From: Candidatus Abyssobacteria bacterium SURF_17
GTDB taxonomy: Bacteria; Abyssobacteria; SURF-5
NCBI GenBank assembly: GCA_003598055.1
Contig: QZKI01000131.1
Coordinates: 1 to 64,000, forward strand
Length of the DNA stretch: 64,000 bases
Reading direction: 5' to 3'
Each line of letters begins with the position of its first letter. Within the stretch, counting starts at the first letter, position 1. Below the pieces are notes generated by a model that saw only the letters and a list, made by a program, of their open reading frames with translations, was not told the origin of the DNA and searched no databases. The translations under genes and the position numbers were made by a program. This document shows positions 55,077 to 64,000 of the stretch, one piece after another.

Positions 55077-56351
55077 CTATATCGCCTGCTCGACGAGCTC
55101 GATAATGTCATATACCTCGACCCTCGCGTCGGTATTGGGTGTGGCGTCAATGAAGTTCCGCTTGCACCATGGGCACGCGCTGACCAGTGCCTTGGCTCCG
55201 ACGACCGCTGCTTCTTCAAGTCGTCTCGCGGCGGTCCATTCTGCAAAGTCCGGATACGCTTCCTTTACGCCGCCGCCAGCGCCGCAGCACCATGCATATT
55301 CCCTGATGCGGTGCATCTCGACGAAGTTCAGGCCGGGAATTTTCCGCAAGATATCTCGTGGTGCTTCATAGACACCGTTTGCCCCACACCGTTTTTTCTT
55401 CGGCGGATCGTGCACGACCATTTGCCCGTTGACCTTGACTTTCTTTCCCTCCCAATGTACCCAGGGCTCAGCCAATCTGCCTAAATGGCAGGGGTCGTGA
55501 TACGTCACGGTCAACGGAACCCTCTTGGTCAGCCTTATTTTCCCTTCCTTCATCAGCCGATCTATAAACTCCGTGATGTGCAATACCTCCACCGCATGTT
55601 TCTGACCGGTCTTGCTGTAAAGCACTTTAAAGGCCTGATAGCAGTCGGCGCACGGGGTAACAACGGTTTTCACTCCCGCCGCCTTCCAGGTGTCGGTGTT
55701 GTGCTCGGCGTACTTCATCAGCTCGCTCGCGTATCCCATTTCATAGCTTCGCCCGCCGCAGCAGGTTTCTTCTTTGCCCAAAATGCCGATATCAACGCCT
55801 GCATTCAGAAGAATCGTTAGCGCACTTCTGCATGTCGACCATAGTTCATGGTCAAATGAGTATCTGCAACCGGCGTGAAACAGAACGTCCGCATGTTCTT
55901 TTGTGAGAACCTTGACGTTCAGGCCTTCGGCCCAGTCCCCTCTCTTCTCCTTTGACTCCATCATCATATTGTCTTCTTTCTTGAGACCGTCAATGAAAAG
56001 GAGATGTTCGGGAATGATATCGCCACGCTCGATACACATGATGCGGAGTTGCTGCATGACCTCATACGGTTCCAGATCCCTCTCAATCTTGCATGAGACA
56101 TCGCACCCGCCGCACATCTGACATTGATAAATCATGTCGAGGAATTTCTCCCCAACGTTCGTTCGACCTTTCAGCAGAGAGAGCGCCGCAATCTGTCTTC
56201 CCCCGGCGGACCAGCCGTGGAAGTTATATCTGTCGATACTGGGACACACTGTGAGAAAGTGCGAGTCTGACATCACTTGGTGCGGAATCCATTTGCAGTA
56301 TGAACACCTCGTACACCTCAGCATATCCTCTTCGTATGTATCCAGAGCCAT
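55077..56351 (-). CDS. (Fe-S)-binding CCG-domain protein (GlcF/HdrD-like)
   Basis: CTRCSYCKW..., CQMCGGCDVSC; two CCG motifs CCGGRSYEMG...PCADC and WCCGAGGGVKE...CPWC. Confidence 0.88.
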   Translation of the reverse strand: MALDTYEEDMLRCTRCSYCKWIPHQVMSDSHFLTVCPSIDRYNFHGWSAGGRQIAALSLLKGRTNVGEKFLDMIYQCQMCGGCDVSCKIERDLEPYEVMQQLRIMCIERGDIIPEHLLFIDGLKKEDNMMMESKEKRGDWAEGLNVKVLTKEHADVLFHAGCRYSFDHELWSTCRSALTILLNAGVDIGILGKEETCCGGRSYEMGYASELMKYAEHNTDTWKAAGVKTVVTPCADCYQAFKVLYSKTGQKHAVEVLHITEFIDRLMKEGKIRLTKRVPLTVTYHDPCHLGRLAEPWVHWEGKKVKVNGQMVVHDPPKKKRCGANGVYEAPRDILRKIPGLNFVEMHRIREYAWCCGAGGGVKEAYPDFAEWTAARRLEEAAVVGAKALVSACPWCKRNFIDATPNTDARVEVYDIIELVEQAI

Positions 56352-56383
56352 GTCTTATCCTCCCCAGTGAGACAATTAGCAGT

Positions 56384-57847
56384 TCAGAAACAAAGTTTTC
56401 CCGGATTCATGACGCCGTTAGGGTCGAATATGTTCTTAAGCTTCCTCTGCCCGATTACCGTCTGGGCCTCGCGACCATAGGCGATTCTAGCCCATGGGCC
56501 GTAAGGACGAGAGAAAAACGCGCCCATGTTGGCAAATATCTCGCCGCCTTCTTCAATGAATCGTTTCACCGCATCCGTTTCTTGCTGATCGTGGAGTTCA
56601 TAGCTTACGCTGAACTCTAAATGGCAGTTCGTTCCCTGCACCATTGGCTGAATATACACGCCCAGGTTTCTGACCGGGAAACGATACCTTCCGGCGAGTC
56701 CATATGCCGCATCGACAAACTCCGCACACCGGTCAAGAGTTGTTATGAAGAAGACATCCCCGCATCCTGCTCCGCCTTTAAGCTTCCAACCCGCGTCTGC
56801 AGAGGGTTGGGACAATACCGCCAATACTTCTTCTGCGCTTGTCCCGGGAACGGCCGCTTTCAATTCGAGCCCGCACGATTGGGCAATCTCGATGGCCTCC
56901 TCCTCTTGATAGGCTATTTTCTCTTCCGGCAACAATCCCGCTCCGTCAATGCCCAGGAGGAGAATCCACAGGGGTAGCTTCGCGCTCAGCATGCCGATTT
57001 CCTCTCGAGTCTCACCAACAATCGAAGCTAGATTGAAACCATTCACTATCAGCAGTTCCTCACCCAATTTCTTGTGCGTAATCCTATAAGCCATATCAAT
57101 CAAAAGCCCGAGGTCGTCGGAGGGAACAAGGAACATTCTCTTGAGCTTGGGCAATGGCCTGCATCTGACGGTGGCCCATGTGACAATGCCCATAGTACCT
57201 TGGGCTCCTTGGAGCAATCTGGTAAAGTCCACCTGCGACGGCCCCATTCCCCGTATCTGGGCGCGGCCCACCTCCCATTGTTCCTCGATGGAGCCCGGCC
57301 CGGCGGCCGACCCTGTCCGCATCAAATCACCACAGCCATAAACTACCTCGACGCATAACAATGGGTCTTGGGATTCCCAGTGGAATCTGGGCGTGGTTAT
57401 CGGCGTTCTCTCGAGGAAAGCTGTCACCACAGATTTCGAGCTGCGGGGAACCAGTGGTGTAAGAGGAGCCAGCCCTTCCTTCTCCAGTGCCGGAATCAGT
57501 TGGGTAAAAGTGACGCCGGGCTCAATCATGGCGACTCGATTGCGCCTATCAATGCGGATGATTCTCTTCATGCCGTTGAGATCGACAATTACCGCTCCAC
57601 CCACGCTAGGTACGGTATCCCCATAAGAATGGGGTGGGCCTGAACTGATGGGAACAAGTGGTGTGCGCGTTTCATTCGCCCACCTGACTATGGCTTGCAC
57701 TTCTTCAGTATTCCTTGCCTTTACGACCAATCTGGGGCTCACCCGCGGAACGAAACTGAAATCGCCGGAATGCGCTCTCAAAATGTCCTCGTGTTCCAGC
57801 AAATTATCTGCGCCAACGATAGTTGCCAAGGCATCTTGTTCGAACAT
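56384..57847 (-). CDS. FAD-linked oxidase (GlcD/PCMH-type)
   Basis: LVVKARNTEEVQAIVRWANETRTPLVPISSGPPHSYGDTVPSVGGAVIVDLNGMKRI; start taken at MFEQDAL. Confidence 0.85.
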   Translation of the reverse strand: MFEQDALATIVGADNLLEHEDILRAHSGDFSFVPRVSPRLVVKARNTEEVQAIVRWANETRTPLVPISSGPPHSYGDTVPSVGGAVIVDLNGMKRIIRIDRRNRVAMIEPGVTFTQLIPALEKEGLAPLTPLVPRSSKSVVTAFLERTPITTPRFHWESQDPLLCVEVVYGCGDLMRTGSAAGPGSIEEQWEVGRAQIRGMGPSQVDFTRLLQGAQGTMGIVTWATVRCRPLPKLKRMFLVPSDDLGLLIDMAYRITHKKLGEELLIVNGFNLASIVGETREEIGMLSAKLPLWILLLGIDGAGLLPEEKIAYQEEEAIEIAQSCGLELKAAVPGTSAEEVLAVLSQPSADAGWKLKGGAGCGDVFFITTLDRCAEFVDAAYGLAGRYRFPVRNLGVYIQPMVQGTNCHLEFSVSYELHDQQETDAVKRFIEEGGEIFANMGAFFSRPYGPWARIAYGREAQTVIGQRKLKNIFDPNGVMNPGKLCF

Positions 57848-57951
57848 ATATGGCCACCCCTCTTCCTGATGCTGAGCCAACAGTATTTGGCTCGCAGATC
57901 CCACGGTCATTCCACGGGACGCATTTCACGTTTCCCCCGTTCTTGCTATGC

Positions 57952-57977
57952 ACTATAAAACTCACGAGTTTTATAGT
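57952..57977. promoter_or_regulatory. 26-bp palindromic operator
   Basis: ACTATAAAACTC-AC-GAGTTTTATAGT, perfect 12-bp arms, between divergent genes. Confidence 0.8.
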
Positions 57978-58083
57978 ATGTATCACACAATGCGCGACTT
58001 GTCAAGAGAAAATGAACAAGAATGGCCTGACATAAGCCACAGAATTACCAATAAAAATAAATATATTAGGATAGATTTTCTTC

Positions 58084-58112
58084 TTGACAATCTGTACTTT
58101 CTGGGATAAAAT
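58084..58112 (+). promoter_or_regulatory. Sigma70-like promoter of the MerR-TetR regulator
   Basis: TTGACA-N17-TAAAAT; ATAGTGACTAT palindrome directly downstream at 58125-58135. Confidence 0.65.
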
Positions 58113-58166
58113 GTCGAAAATTGTATAGTGACTATGTGTCTATATTAGGGATTAATGCCTTACAGC

Positions 58167-59090
58167 ATGGAAGTCAAACGGGATTGGATGCGGATAAAGG
58201 AGCTATCTGCGAGGGCTGGAGTCAGCCGATATACGATCCATTACTATTTGAAAGAGGGCCTGCTTCCTCCACCCTTGAAAACCGGCCGAACGATGTCACT
58301 CTATAGCGAAGCGCACCTTGAATGCCTTAGATTTATCCGCAAGCTGAGAGAAGAGCAGGGAATGCCAATAGCCGCCCTGCGTCAGGAGGTTCGGCTCCAT
58401 TTTGGCGAGCTATGGAGAACGTCAGGTCAATCAATAGCAAGGCTCGATGTAAGTGATCGAAGGATGGGGCTAAGGGGGAAACACCAGCGACAGAGGATTA
58501 TCGAGCGGGCCCTCGACCTGTTTTCCGAGAAAGGTTATCACCATACACACGTGAGCCATATCACTGATTCCCTGCGCATATCAAAGGCAACATTCTATCT
58601 TTACTTCAAGAACAAGCATGAACTCTTTGTCGCTGTCTTTGATTATCTCATCCAAGTTCTCACGCGCACCGAAGAGAAGATAGCCGATGAGACTGATGTG
58701 GCCAGGCGCATGCACGAACGAGCCTGTGCCTACTTCGCCTCTTACAAGAGATACCACAGAGTGTTCGACATCATCCGGGCTGAATCCATCGGGCATGAGG
58801 GTAAGCCCGAGCTGAGTATTCAGGCCATCTATCGAAAGATCATCGACCCGGTGGCGAAAGACATTGAGAAGGCTCGGCAGGAAGGATTAATGACCGACAT
58901 TCAAGTGGATTCAGAACTCGCCAGCTACATGGTGGTAGGGTCCTTGGATTTCATATGCTATCGTCTCTTGATGGACGACAAATACTCTCTCGACGAGGTA
59001 TTGGGCAAATTTGGCTACTTTGGGAAATCACAATCGAGAGCCACGAGTAATGGGCGGTCCATTCATTCGGATTCTGGTAACGCTGGCTGA
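58167..59090 (+). CDS. MerR-type HTH fused to TetR-type transcriptional regulator
   Basis: MRIKELSARAGVSRYTIHYYLKEGLLPPPLKTGRTMSLYSEAHLECLRFI followed by RIIERALDLFSEKGYHHTHVSHITDSLRISKATFYLYFKNKHELF; start could be 58155. Confidence 0.88.
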   Translation: MEVKRDWMRIKELSARAGVSRYTIHYYLKEGLLPPPLKTGRTMSLYSEAHLECLRFIRKLREEQGMPIAALRQEVRLHFGELWRTSGQSIARLDVSDRRMGLRGKHQRQRIIERALDLFSEKGYHHTHVSHITDSLRISKATFYLYFKNKHELFVAVFDYLIQVLTRTEEKIADETDVARRMHERACAYFASYKRYHRVFDIIRAESIGHEGKPELSIQAIYRKIIDPVAKDIEKARQEGLMTDIQVDSELASYMVVGSLDFICYRLLMDDKYSLDEVLGKFGYFGKSQSRATSNGRSIHSDSGNAG

Positions 59091-59399
59091 GCGCGGGGCC
59101 AAAACAGGTATCTACGCGCATTCATTGTAAGGTCTTTACACAATTCTAGATTCTAGAGAAGGGTAATCATTTGCTGAGGTAGATGGAACCTCGGTGAGAA
59201 GCTTGAAGTGGCGGGGGCGCGTCTGAAGGCGTGAAGCTGGCCGCTGATTTCATTGTTGCAAGTACGCCGCCTGAAGGTTGGCGCACGCGGTTCTCTACGC
59301 TCTTGCGCTTGACTTTGGGCATATGGCTTCTCGTTCTGAGTTTTCTCGCCTCATAATAGGGGCCAAGTAAACCCCATCTATCGTTGGCTCCGGTAATGA

Positions 59400-59888
59400 T
59401 GCCAGGCGACCGACATAAATGATGGAATCTATTTCGGATTCACCCCGTACTATTTCGCCGCCATATGTTCGGATTTGAATGCGCTTCCAATCTCTCGCGC
59501 GGTTGCGGCGTCCGCCGCGTTCCCGGGGGCCTTTTCATCGGTGACATTGAAGAATTACGCCGAGAGTTGCGACTATCAGCCGCCGTTGTGGATGACCGAA
59601 GCGATCGAGCGACGAGACACCACCAGCTGCGCCTTCCATGCGGCGAGCCATCTGTTTACCTATCTTGATTCCAAGAAGAAGGCCTATATTCATCTCGTTG
59701 ACGGGGGCGTCTCCGACAACCTCGCCTTGAGAGCCCCGATGAAAGTGATTACTGCCCGCGGCGGATTGAGAGGAACTCTGCAGGATTTCGGACTCAGGGG
59801 GATCCGTCGCGTGGCCTTTATCATTGTCAATGCGGAGAGACAGAAGCGGTTTCGGCTCATGGTCACACGGTCTGTTGACAGTTGTTGA
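59400..59888 (+). pseudogene. Patatin-like phospholipase remnant
   Basis: Frame contains ATDINDGIYFGFTPYYFAAICSDLNALPISRAVAASAAFPGAF and VDGGVSDNLALRAP, preceded by in-frame stops and lacking the N-terminal GxSxG part. Confidence 0.7.
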
Positions 59889-60019
59889 ACAACGCAGATA
59901 AAATCGATTAATCATTATGGCGGAGCGTCACGTACATAAGATATGGCAAAGAGCCTTGCCGCTTCATCGAACCTTAATTTGACTCCTTTTCTTGACTTAA
60001 AGAGGAGACAATCGTCCTG

Positions 60020-60586
60020 ATGGATGCACTAAACTACCCGCTATCATCCTACTATGATTTCCAGACAGGTCAGATAGTGCCACGTGATAGTTACCGCCAG
60101 ATACACTTGAGCGACATGCGGGGATATTACCTCGCCGACCGGGAAACGTTGCATGAGCCGCTCAAGGAAGACCCCCTGCTGTATGAAGTCTACGAATGCC
60201 AGGTGCCCGCGAAGCCAGGTGAGATGGTCCCATGTTCGACTATCATCCACCCCGGCAGCGTTGGCGGCGAATTCTACATGACGAAGGGGCACTATCACAG
60301 CGACACAAACGCCGCAGAAATCTATTGTTGCTTGCGAGGGCACGGTCTTCTGCTGATGCAACACGGCGGGCAGTGCCTGGTGGAGACGATGAAACCGGGC
60401 GCCCTCGTCTATGTGCCCGCAGGCTGGGCGCACCGCTCCGTAAATGTGGGTTCTGAAGACCTCATCATATTTGCAATCTATCCGGCCGACGCAGGCCACG
60501 ATTATGGAGCAATCAGGGAAAAGGGGTTCCTGAAACGTGTTCTTCGTGGCCCCGATGGCTCTCCCGTAGTGCATGAGGCGAGCTGA
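60020..60586 (+). CDS. pgiA: Cupin-type glucose-6-phosphate isomerase
   Basis: GEFYMTKGHYHSDTNAAEIYCCLRGHGLLLMQ...GALVYVPAGWAHRSVNVG. Confidence 0.85.
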   Translation: MDALNYPLSSYYDFQTGQIVPRDSYRQIHLSDMRGYYLADRETLHEPLKEDPLLYEVYECQVPAKPGEMVPCSTIIHPGSVGGEFYMTKGHYHSDTNAAEIYCCLRGHGLLLMQHGGQCLVETMKPGALVYVPAGWAHRSVNVGSEDLIIFAIYPADAGHDYGAIREKGFLKRVLRGPDGSPVVHEAS

Positions 60587-60703
60587 GACTCAGCAAGGAC
60601 GAACACAGCACGGTGGAGCCGCAACCAAAGAAAGAAACAAAGGGAATCACGGAGTTCACGGATTACACGGATTCAAGCCGAGTTCAGGCGAGGAGACGGG
60701 AGA

Positions 60704-62161
60704 ATGACAGCAGGCAACGTGCAGATTTTCGATATTCTTATCGGCGGCGAATGGCGACAGGCTGTGAGCGGCAAAGCCATTGACGTCAAAAACCCGGCAA
60801 GCAACTCCGTGGTTGCACGCGTGCCGCAATGCGATGAGCGTGACGTCGACCTCGCGGCCCGCGCTGCTGATAAGGCATTCGCAGCGTGGTCCGAAGCGAC
60901 CGCAAAAGAGCGAGCGCGACTCATACATGCCGCCGCGGCGAACGTCCGGAAGGGGCTGGAGGAAATCGGCCGATGGCTGACCATGGAAATGGGAAAGCCC
61001 CTGGCGGACTCCCGCAAGGAAGTCGCCGACGCCGCGTCAACCCTGGATTACTTCGCCGAAGAAGGATTACGGATAGGTGGTGAGATTGCGCCCATCGGCA
61101 CGCATCAAGCAGTAAGTCTCGTGGTGAAGGAACCAATCGGAGTGTGCGGCGCCATTGCGCCATGGAACTATCCGGTCTCACTGCTTGCATGGAAGGTGGG
61201 CCCGGCTCTCGCGGCTGGCTGCACGGTTGTCTGCAAGCCGTCCACGGAAACTCCGGTTTCTCCCCTCATGTTTGTGCGATGCATCGAAGAGGCCGGCTTC
61301 CCGCCCGGTGTCGTGAATGCGGTGACGGGAAGCGGCCCCGTGGTCGGGACCGCTATCGTCGAGCACCCGCTTGTGCGCAAGATAGCATTCACGGGTACGG
61401 GCTCAGTTGGAAGGGACATCCTGGCGCGCGCTGCCAAGGGGCTCAAGCGGGTCTCTCTCGAGCTTGGGGGACACAGTCCATTGCTTGTGTTCGCAGACGC
61501 GAAATTCGAGGAGGCCGTATCGGTGGGAGTCAAGCGTTCATTTCGCAATATGGGCCAGATATGCAATGCCGTCAACCGCATCTTTGTCGAGAAGCCTCTC
61601 TATGAGAAGTATCTCGCGCGCTTCGTTGAACTGACTCAGAAACTGACGGTCGGTGATGGACTCGAAAACCCAAACGTCGACCTCGGCCCGATGCTCAATC
61701 GAAAAGGCATCGAAAAGACTATCGCGCACATTGAAGACGCCAAGGCCAAAGGAGCCAGGTTGCTCTTCGGCGGAGAATCCCTCCGAGGGCCGAAGTTCAA
61801 GAGCGAATTGTATTTCAAGCCAACCGTGCTTGCCGACACAACACTTGACATGAAGATAATGACCGAGGAGACATTCGGGCCTGCTGTGGGCATTGCTTCT
61901 TTCGAGGGCGTCGAGGATGCAATCAATCTCGCGAATAGTACGGAGTATGGGCTGGTGTCGTACGCCTATACCAGCAGCCTCGCCACGGCGCGAGCGCTTG
62001 CTCGCGGCATCAGGAGCGGAACGGTCTGCGTCAACAATACTACGGGTTCTACGTTGGAGGCTCCATACTGTGGATGGAAGAACAGCGGGCTGGGTCTTGA
62101 GCTTTCGAGACACGCACTTGACGAGTATATGCAGATAAAGCACGTCCGCATCGAGGTGTGA
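60704..62161 (+). CDS. NAD(P)-dependent aldehyde dehydrogenase
   Basis: APWNYPVSLLAWKVGPALAAGCTVVCKPSTETP, FTGTGSVGRDIL, LELGGHSPLLVFADA. Confidence 0.93.
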   Translation: MTAGNVQIFDILIGGEWRQAVSGKAIDVKNPASNSVVARVPQCDERDVDLAARAADKAFAAWSEATAKERARLIHAAAANVRKGLEEIGRWLTMEMGKPLADSRKEVADAASTLDYFAEEGLRIGGEIAPIGTHQAVSLVVKEPIGVCGAIAPWNYPVSLLAWKVGPALAAGCTVVCKPSTETPVSPLMFVRCIEEAGFPPGVVNAVTGSGPVVGTAIVEHPLVRKIAFTGTGSVGRDILARAAKGLKRVSLELGGHSPLLVFADAKFEEAVSVGVKRSFRNMGQICNAVNRIFVEKPLYEKYLARFVELTQKLTVGDGLENPNVDLGPMLNRKGIEKTIAHIEDAKAKGARLLFGGESLRGPKFKSELYFKPTVLADTTLDMKIMTEETFGPAVGIASFEGVEDAINLANSTEYGLVSYAYTSSLATARALARGIRSGTVCVNNTTGSTLEAPYCGWKNSGLGLELSRHALDEYMQIKHVRIEV

Positions 62162-62162
62162 G

Positions 62163-63146
62163 ATGGCTGATCGCGTTCTGGTCTGCGCTCGGACTGTTCA
62201 GGCGCTCGAGGGCGCTCATAAAGACGTCCTGAAACAGGCTGGATTTGAAATTGTTCCTTCAAAGCTGGACCGCCACCTGACGGCCGACGAGTTAGCGGAA
62301 CGCCTGCCGGGAATGGTCGCGGTCATCGTGGGATTAGATGAGGTCAGTCAGAAGGCTCTCGACGGCGCCGACATTCTGAAGGTTATCTCGATGAACGGAG
62401 TGGGACTCGACCGGATCGATGTCGAAGCCGCGACCGATCGTGGTATCGTCGTCACACACACGCCCGGAACGAACGCCGATTCGGTCGCCGACCATACGTT
62501 GGCCCTCATCCTCGCCCAAGCCCGGCTCATTCCGCACCATGACCGCAACGTGCGCTCCGGTGGATGGACTCGCATCGCCGGACGCGAACTCAAAGGGCGA
62601 GTGCTGGGAATCGTGGGAGTGGGACACATCGGCAAGGCTGTCGCATTGCGCGCGCTCGCGTTTGGAATGCGCGTGCAAGCATACGACCCGTTTCCGGATA
62701 GGGCGTTCTGCTCGACGCATGGAATTGATGTTGTTGACCTGAAAGATATCCTGGCCACGAGTGATGTGCTATCCCTGCATTGCCCGGTAACGCCGGACAC
62801 CGAGAATCTTATCAACGCCTCTAGCATCGCGACGATGAAGCGCGGAGCAGTCTTGATTAATACTGCCCGCGGAGAACTCGTCGACGAAAATGCCCTCATT
62901 GACGCTCTTGCTTCCGGGCCTCTCTCCGGAGCCGGACTTGACGTGTTCACGACGGAGCCTCCGCGCGAAAGCCCTCTCTGGAGGATGGAACAGGTGGTCC
63001 TCTCACCACATCTGGGAGGAAACACAAGAGAGGCCGTGCTCCGCACAGCATACCAGTCGGCTCTGAATGTCGTCGCCGTCGTGCGCGGAGGAAAAGCCGA
63101 CCGCGTCGTCAACCCCGAAGTCCTGCGCGAGATAAGGAAGGATTAA
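62163..63146 (+). CDS. D-isomer-specific 2-hydroxyacid dehydrogenase (SerA-like)
   Basis: GRVLGIVGVGHIGKAVALRALAFGMRVQAYDP, LHCPVTPDTENLINASSIATMKRGAVLINTARGELVDE. Confidence 0.93.
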   Translation: MADRVLVCARTVQALEGAHKDVLKQAGFEIVPSKLDRHLTADELAERLPGMVAVIVGLDEVSQKALDGADILKVISMNGVGLDRIDVEAATDRGIVVTHTPGTNADSVADHTLALILAQARLIPHHDRNVRSGGWTRIAGRELKGRVLGIVGVGHIGKAVALRALAFGMRVQAYDPFPDRAFCSTHGIDVVDLKDILATSDVLSLHCPVTPDTENLINASSIATMKRGAVLINTARGELVDENALIDALASGPLSGAGLDVFTTEPPRESPLWRMEQVVLSPHLGGNTREAVLRTAYQSALNVVAVVRGGKADRVVNPEVLREIRKD

Positions 63147-63150
63147 CAAC

Positions 63151-64000
63151 ATGCCGCTTCCCGGATGTATTACGGCAATGGTCACTCCGTTCGATGAGCG
63201 GGGAAATATCAATCTCGACGTTACGGCTCGACTTGCCGTCTGGCTCGCGGATAAGGGTATTGACGGGTTGTTTATCGGCGGCACCACGGGTGAGGGGCTA
63301 TTATTGAGCTTCGAGGAGCGGAAACAGTTGACTGAGGTCGTCGTGTCAGCGGTCGGCAAGCGGGTGCAGGTTATCGTCCACGCAGGCTGTTTTACGACTG
63401 CCGACACTATTGAGCTTGCAGGTCATGCGCAGAAGGCCGGCGCCAATGCCGCCGCAGTCCTCAGCCCGTTTTTCTACGCAGCCGACCGCATTGCAATGGT
63501 CGAGCACTTTGTGGCCATCGCGAGAGCAGTGCCGGGATTTCCCATCTACCTGTACAACATCCCGGACAACACGCGGAACAGGATTACCACAGACGTTATC
63601 ATGGCCGTGTTGGAGCAAACGCCCAACCTGGCCGGCATCAAAGACAGCAGCAAAGACCTCGTGTTCCTCCAAAAACTGGTCGACATGGCGCCTGAAGGTT
63701 TCTCGGTTCTAGTGGGAAGTGACAGCGTGCTGTTGCCCGGCCTCTTTGTTGGCGCGGTCGGAGGCGTTTCGGCAGCGAGTACAGCATTCCCCGAAGTCGT
63801 CGTAGGAATCGGGAAGGCGTTTCGGAACGGAGAGCTTCCCAAAGCCCGCACCTTGCAGAAACGTTTGAATGTTCTGCTCAACGTCCTCAAGATTGGGCCG
63901 ACACCGTCAGGATACAAAGCTGCTCTTGTCACGCGAGGTATTCCCGTGGGCGGTGTGCGAGCGCCGCTCAGAGATTTCACTCCGGAAGAGCGGAAACGGT
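63151..64000 (+). CDS. Dihydrodipicolinate synthase/N-acetylneuraminate lyase-family aldolase, truncated by window end
   Basis: MPLPGCITAMVTPFDERGNINLDVTARLAVWLADKGIDGLFIGGTTGEG..., YLYNIPDNTRN, GIKDSSKD; open to the window edge, not in ORF track. Confidence 0.9.
   Translation, partial: MPLPGCITAMVTPFDERGNINLDVTARLAVWLADKGIDGLFIGGTTGEGLLLSFEERKQLTEVVVSAVGKRVQVIVHAGCFTTADTIELAGHAQKAGANAAAVLSPFFYAADRIAMVEHFVAIARAVPGFPIYLYNIPDNTRNRITTDVIMAVLEQTPNLAGIKDSSKDLVFLQKLVDMAPEGFSVLVGSDSVLLPGLFVGAVGGVSAASTAFPEVVVGIGKAFRNGELPKARTLQKRLNVLLNVLKIGPTPSGYKAALVTRGIPVGGVRAPLRDFTPEERKR

Overview
The window is chromosomal and looks like a sulfate-reducing, Desulfobacterota-like anaerobe, judged only from gene content (Qrc menaquinone reductase, Tmc/Hmc-type complex, multiheme cytochromes, CCG proteins, YedF). 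Main blocks: (1) 3.5-14.9 kb, a long co-directional cluster of NifX/NifB-like proteins, DUF89, two DUF5320-like proteins, two ferredoxin-containing MinD ATPases, an Mrp/NBP35 ATPase, three SPFH (HflK/HflC) proteins of which one is fused to a cation-diffusion-facilitator domain, a radical SAM protein and a DUF364-like protein. It has a near-perfect sigma54 promoter and a divergent sigma54 activator. (2) 14.9-24.2 kb, a metal-uptake-like locus (His-rich outer-membrane protein, ZnuA/ZnuB-like, TonB receptor, exported nucleoside hydrolase-FmdE fusion, YedF). (3) 24.6-38.7 kb, a sigma54 activator, USP and NifX-DUF1847, then qrcABCD and a tmcDCB-like set with a large HmcA-like 14-15 heme cytochrome; divergent sigma54 promoters share a TGCAAC/GTTGCA palindrome with the activator's own promoter. 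(4) 38.8-50.7 kb, PAS kinase, three tandem membrane-anchored GcvH-like proteins that lack the lipoyl lysine, HybA/HybB-like Fe-S + NrfD pair, a kinase with periplasmic heme motifs, an 11-heme cytochrome, an NtrC-type regulator and archaemetzincin. (5) 50.9-64 kb, PLP enzymes, a GlcD/CCG/GlcD oxidoreductase set divergent from a MerR-TetR fusion regulator, a patatin remnant, and a sugar-acid-like catabolic set. Several small fold-back/REP-like repeats are present. No rRNA, tRNA, CRISPR array or transposase was recognised by eye. All family assignments come from motif recognition, not database searches.
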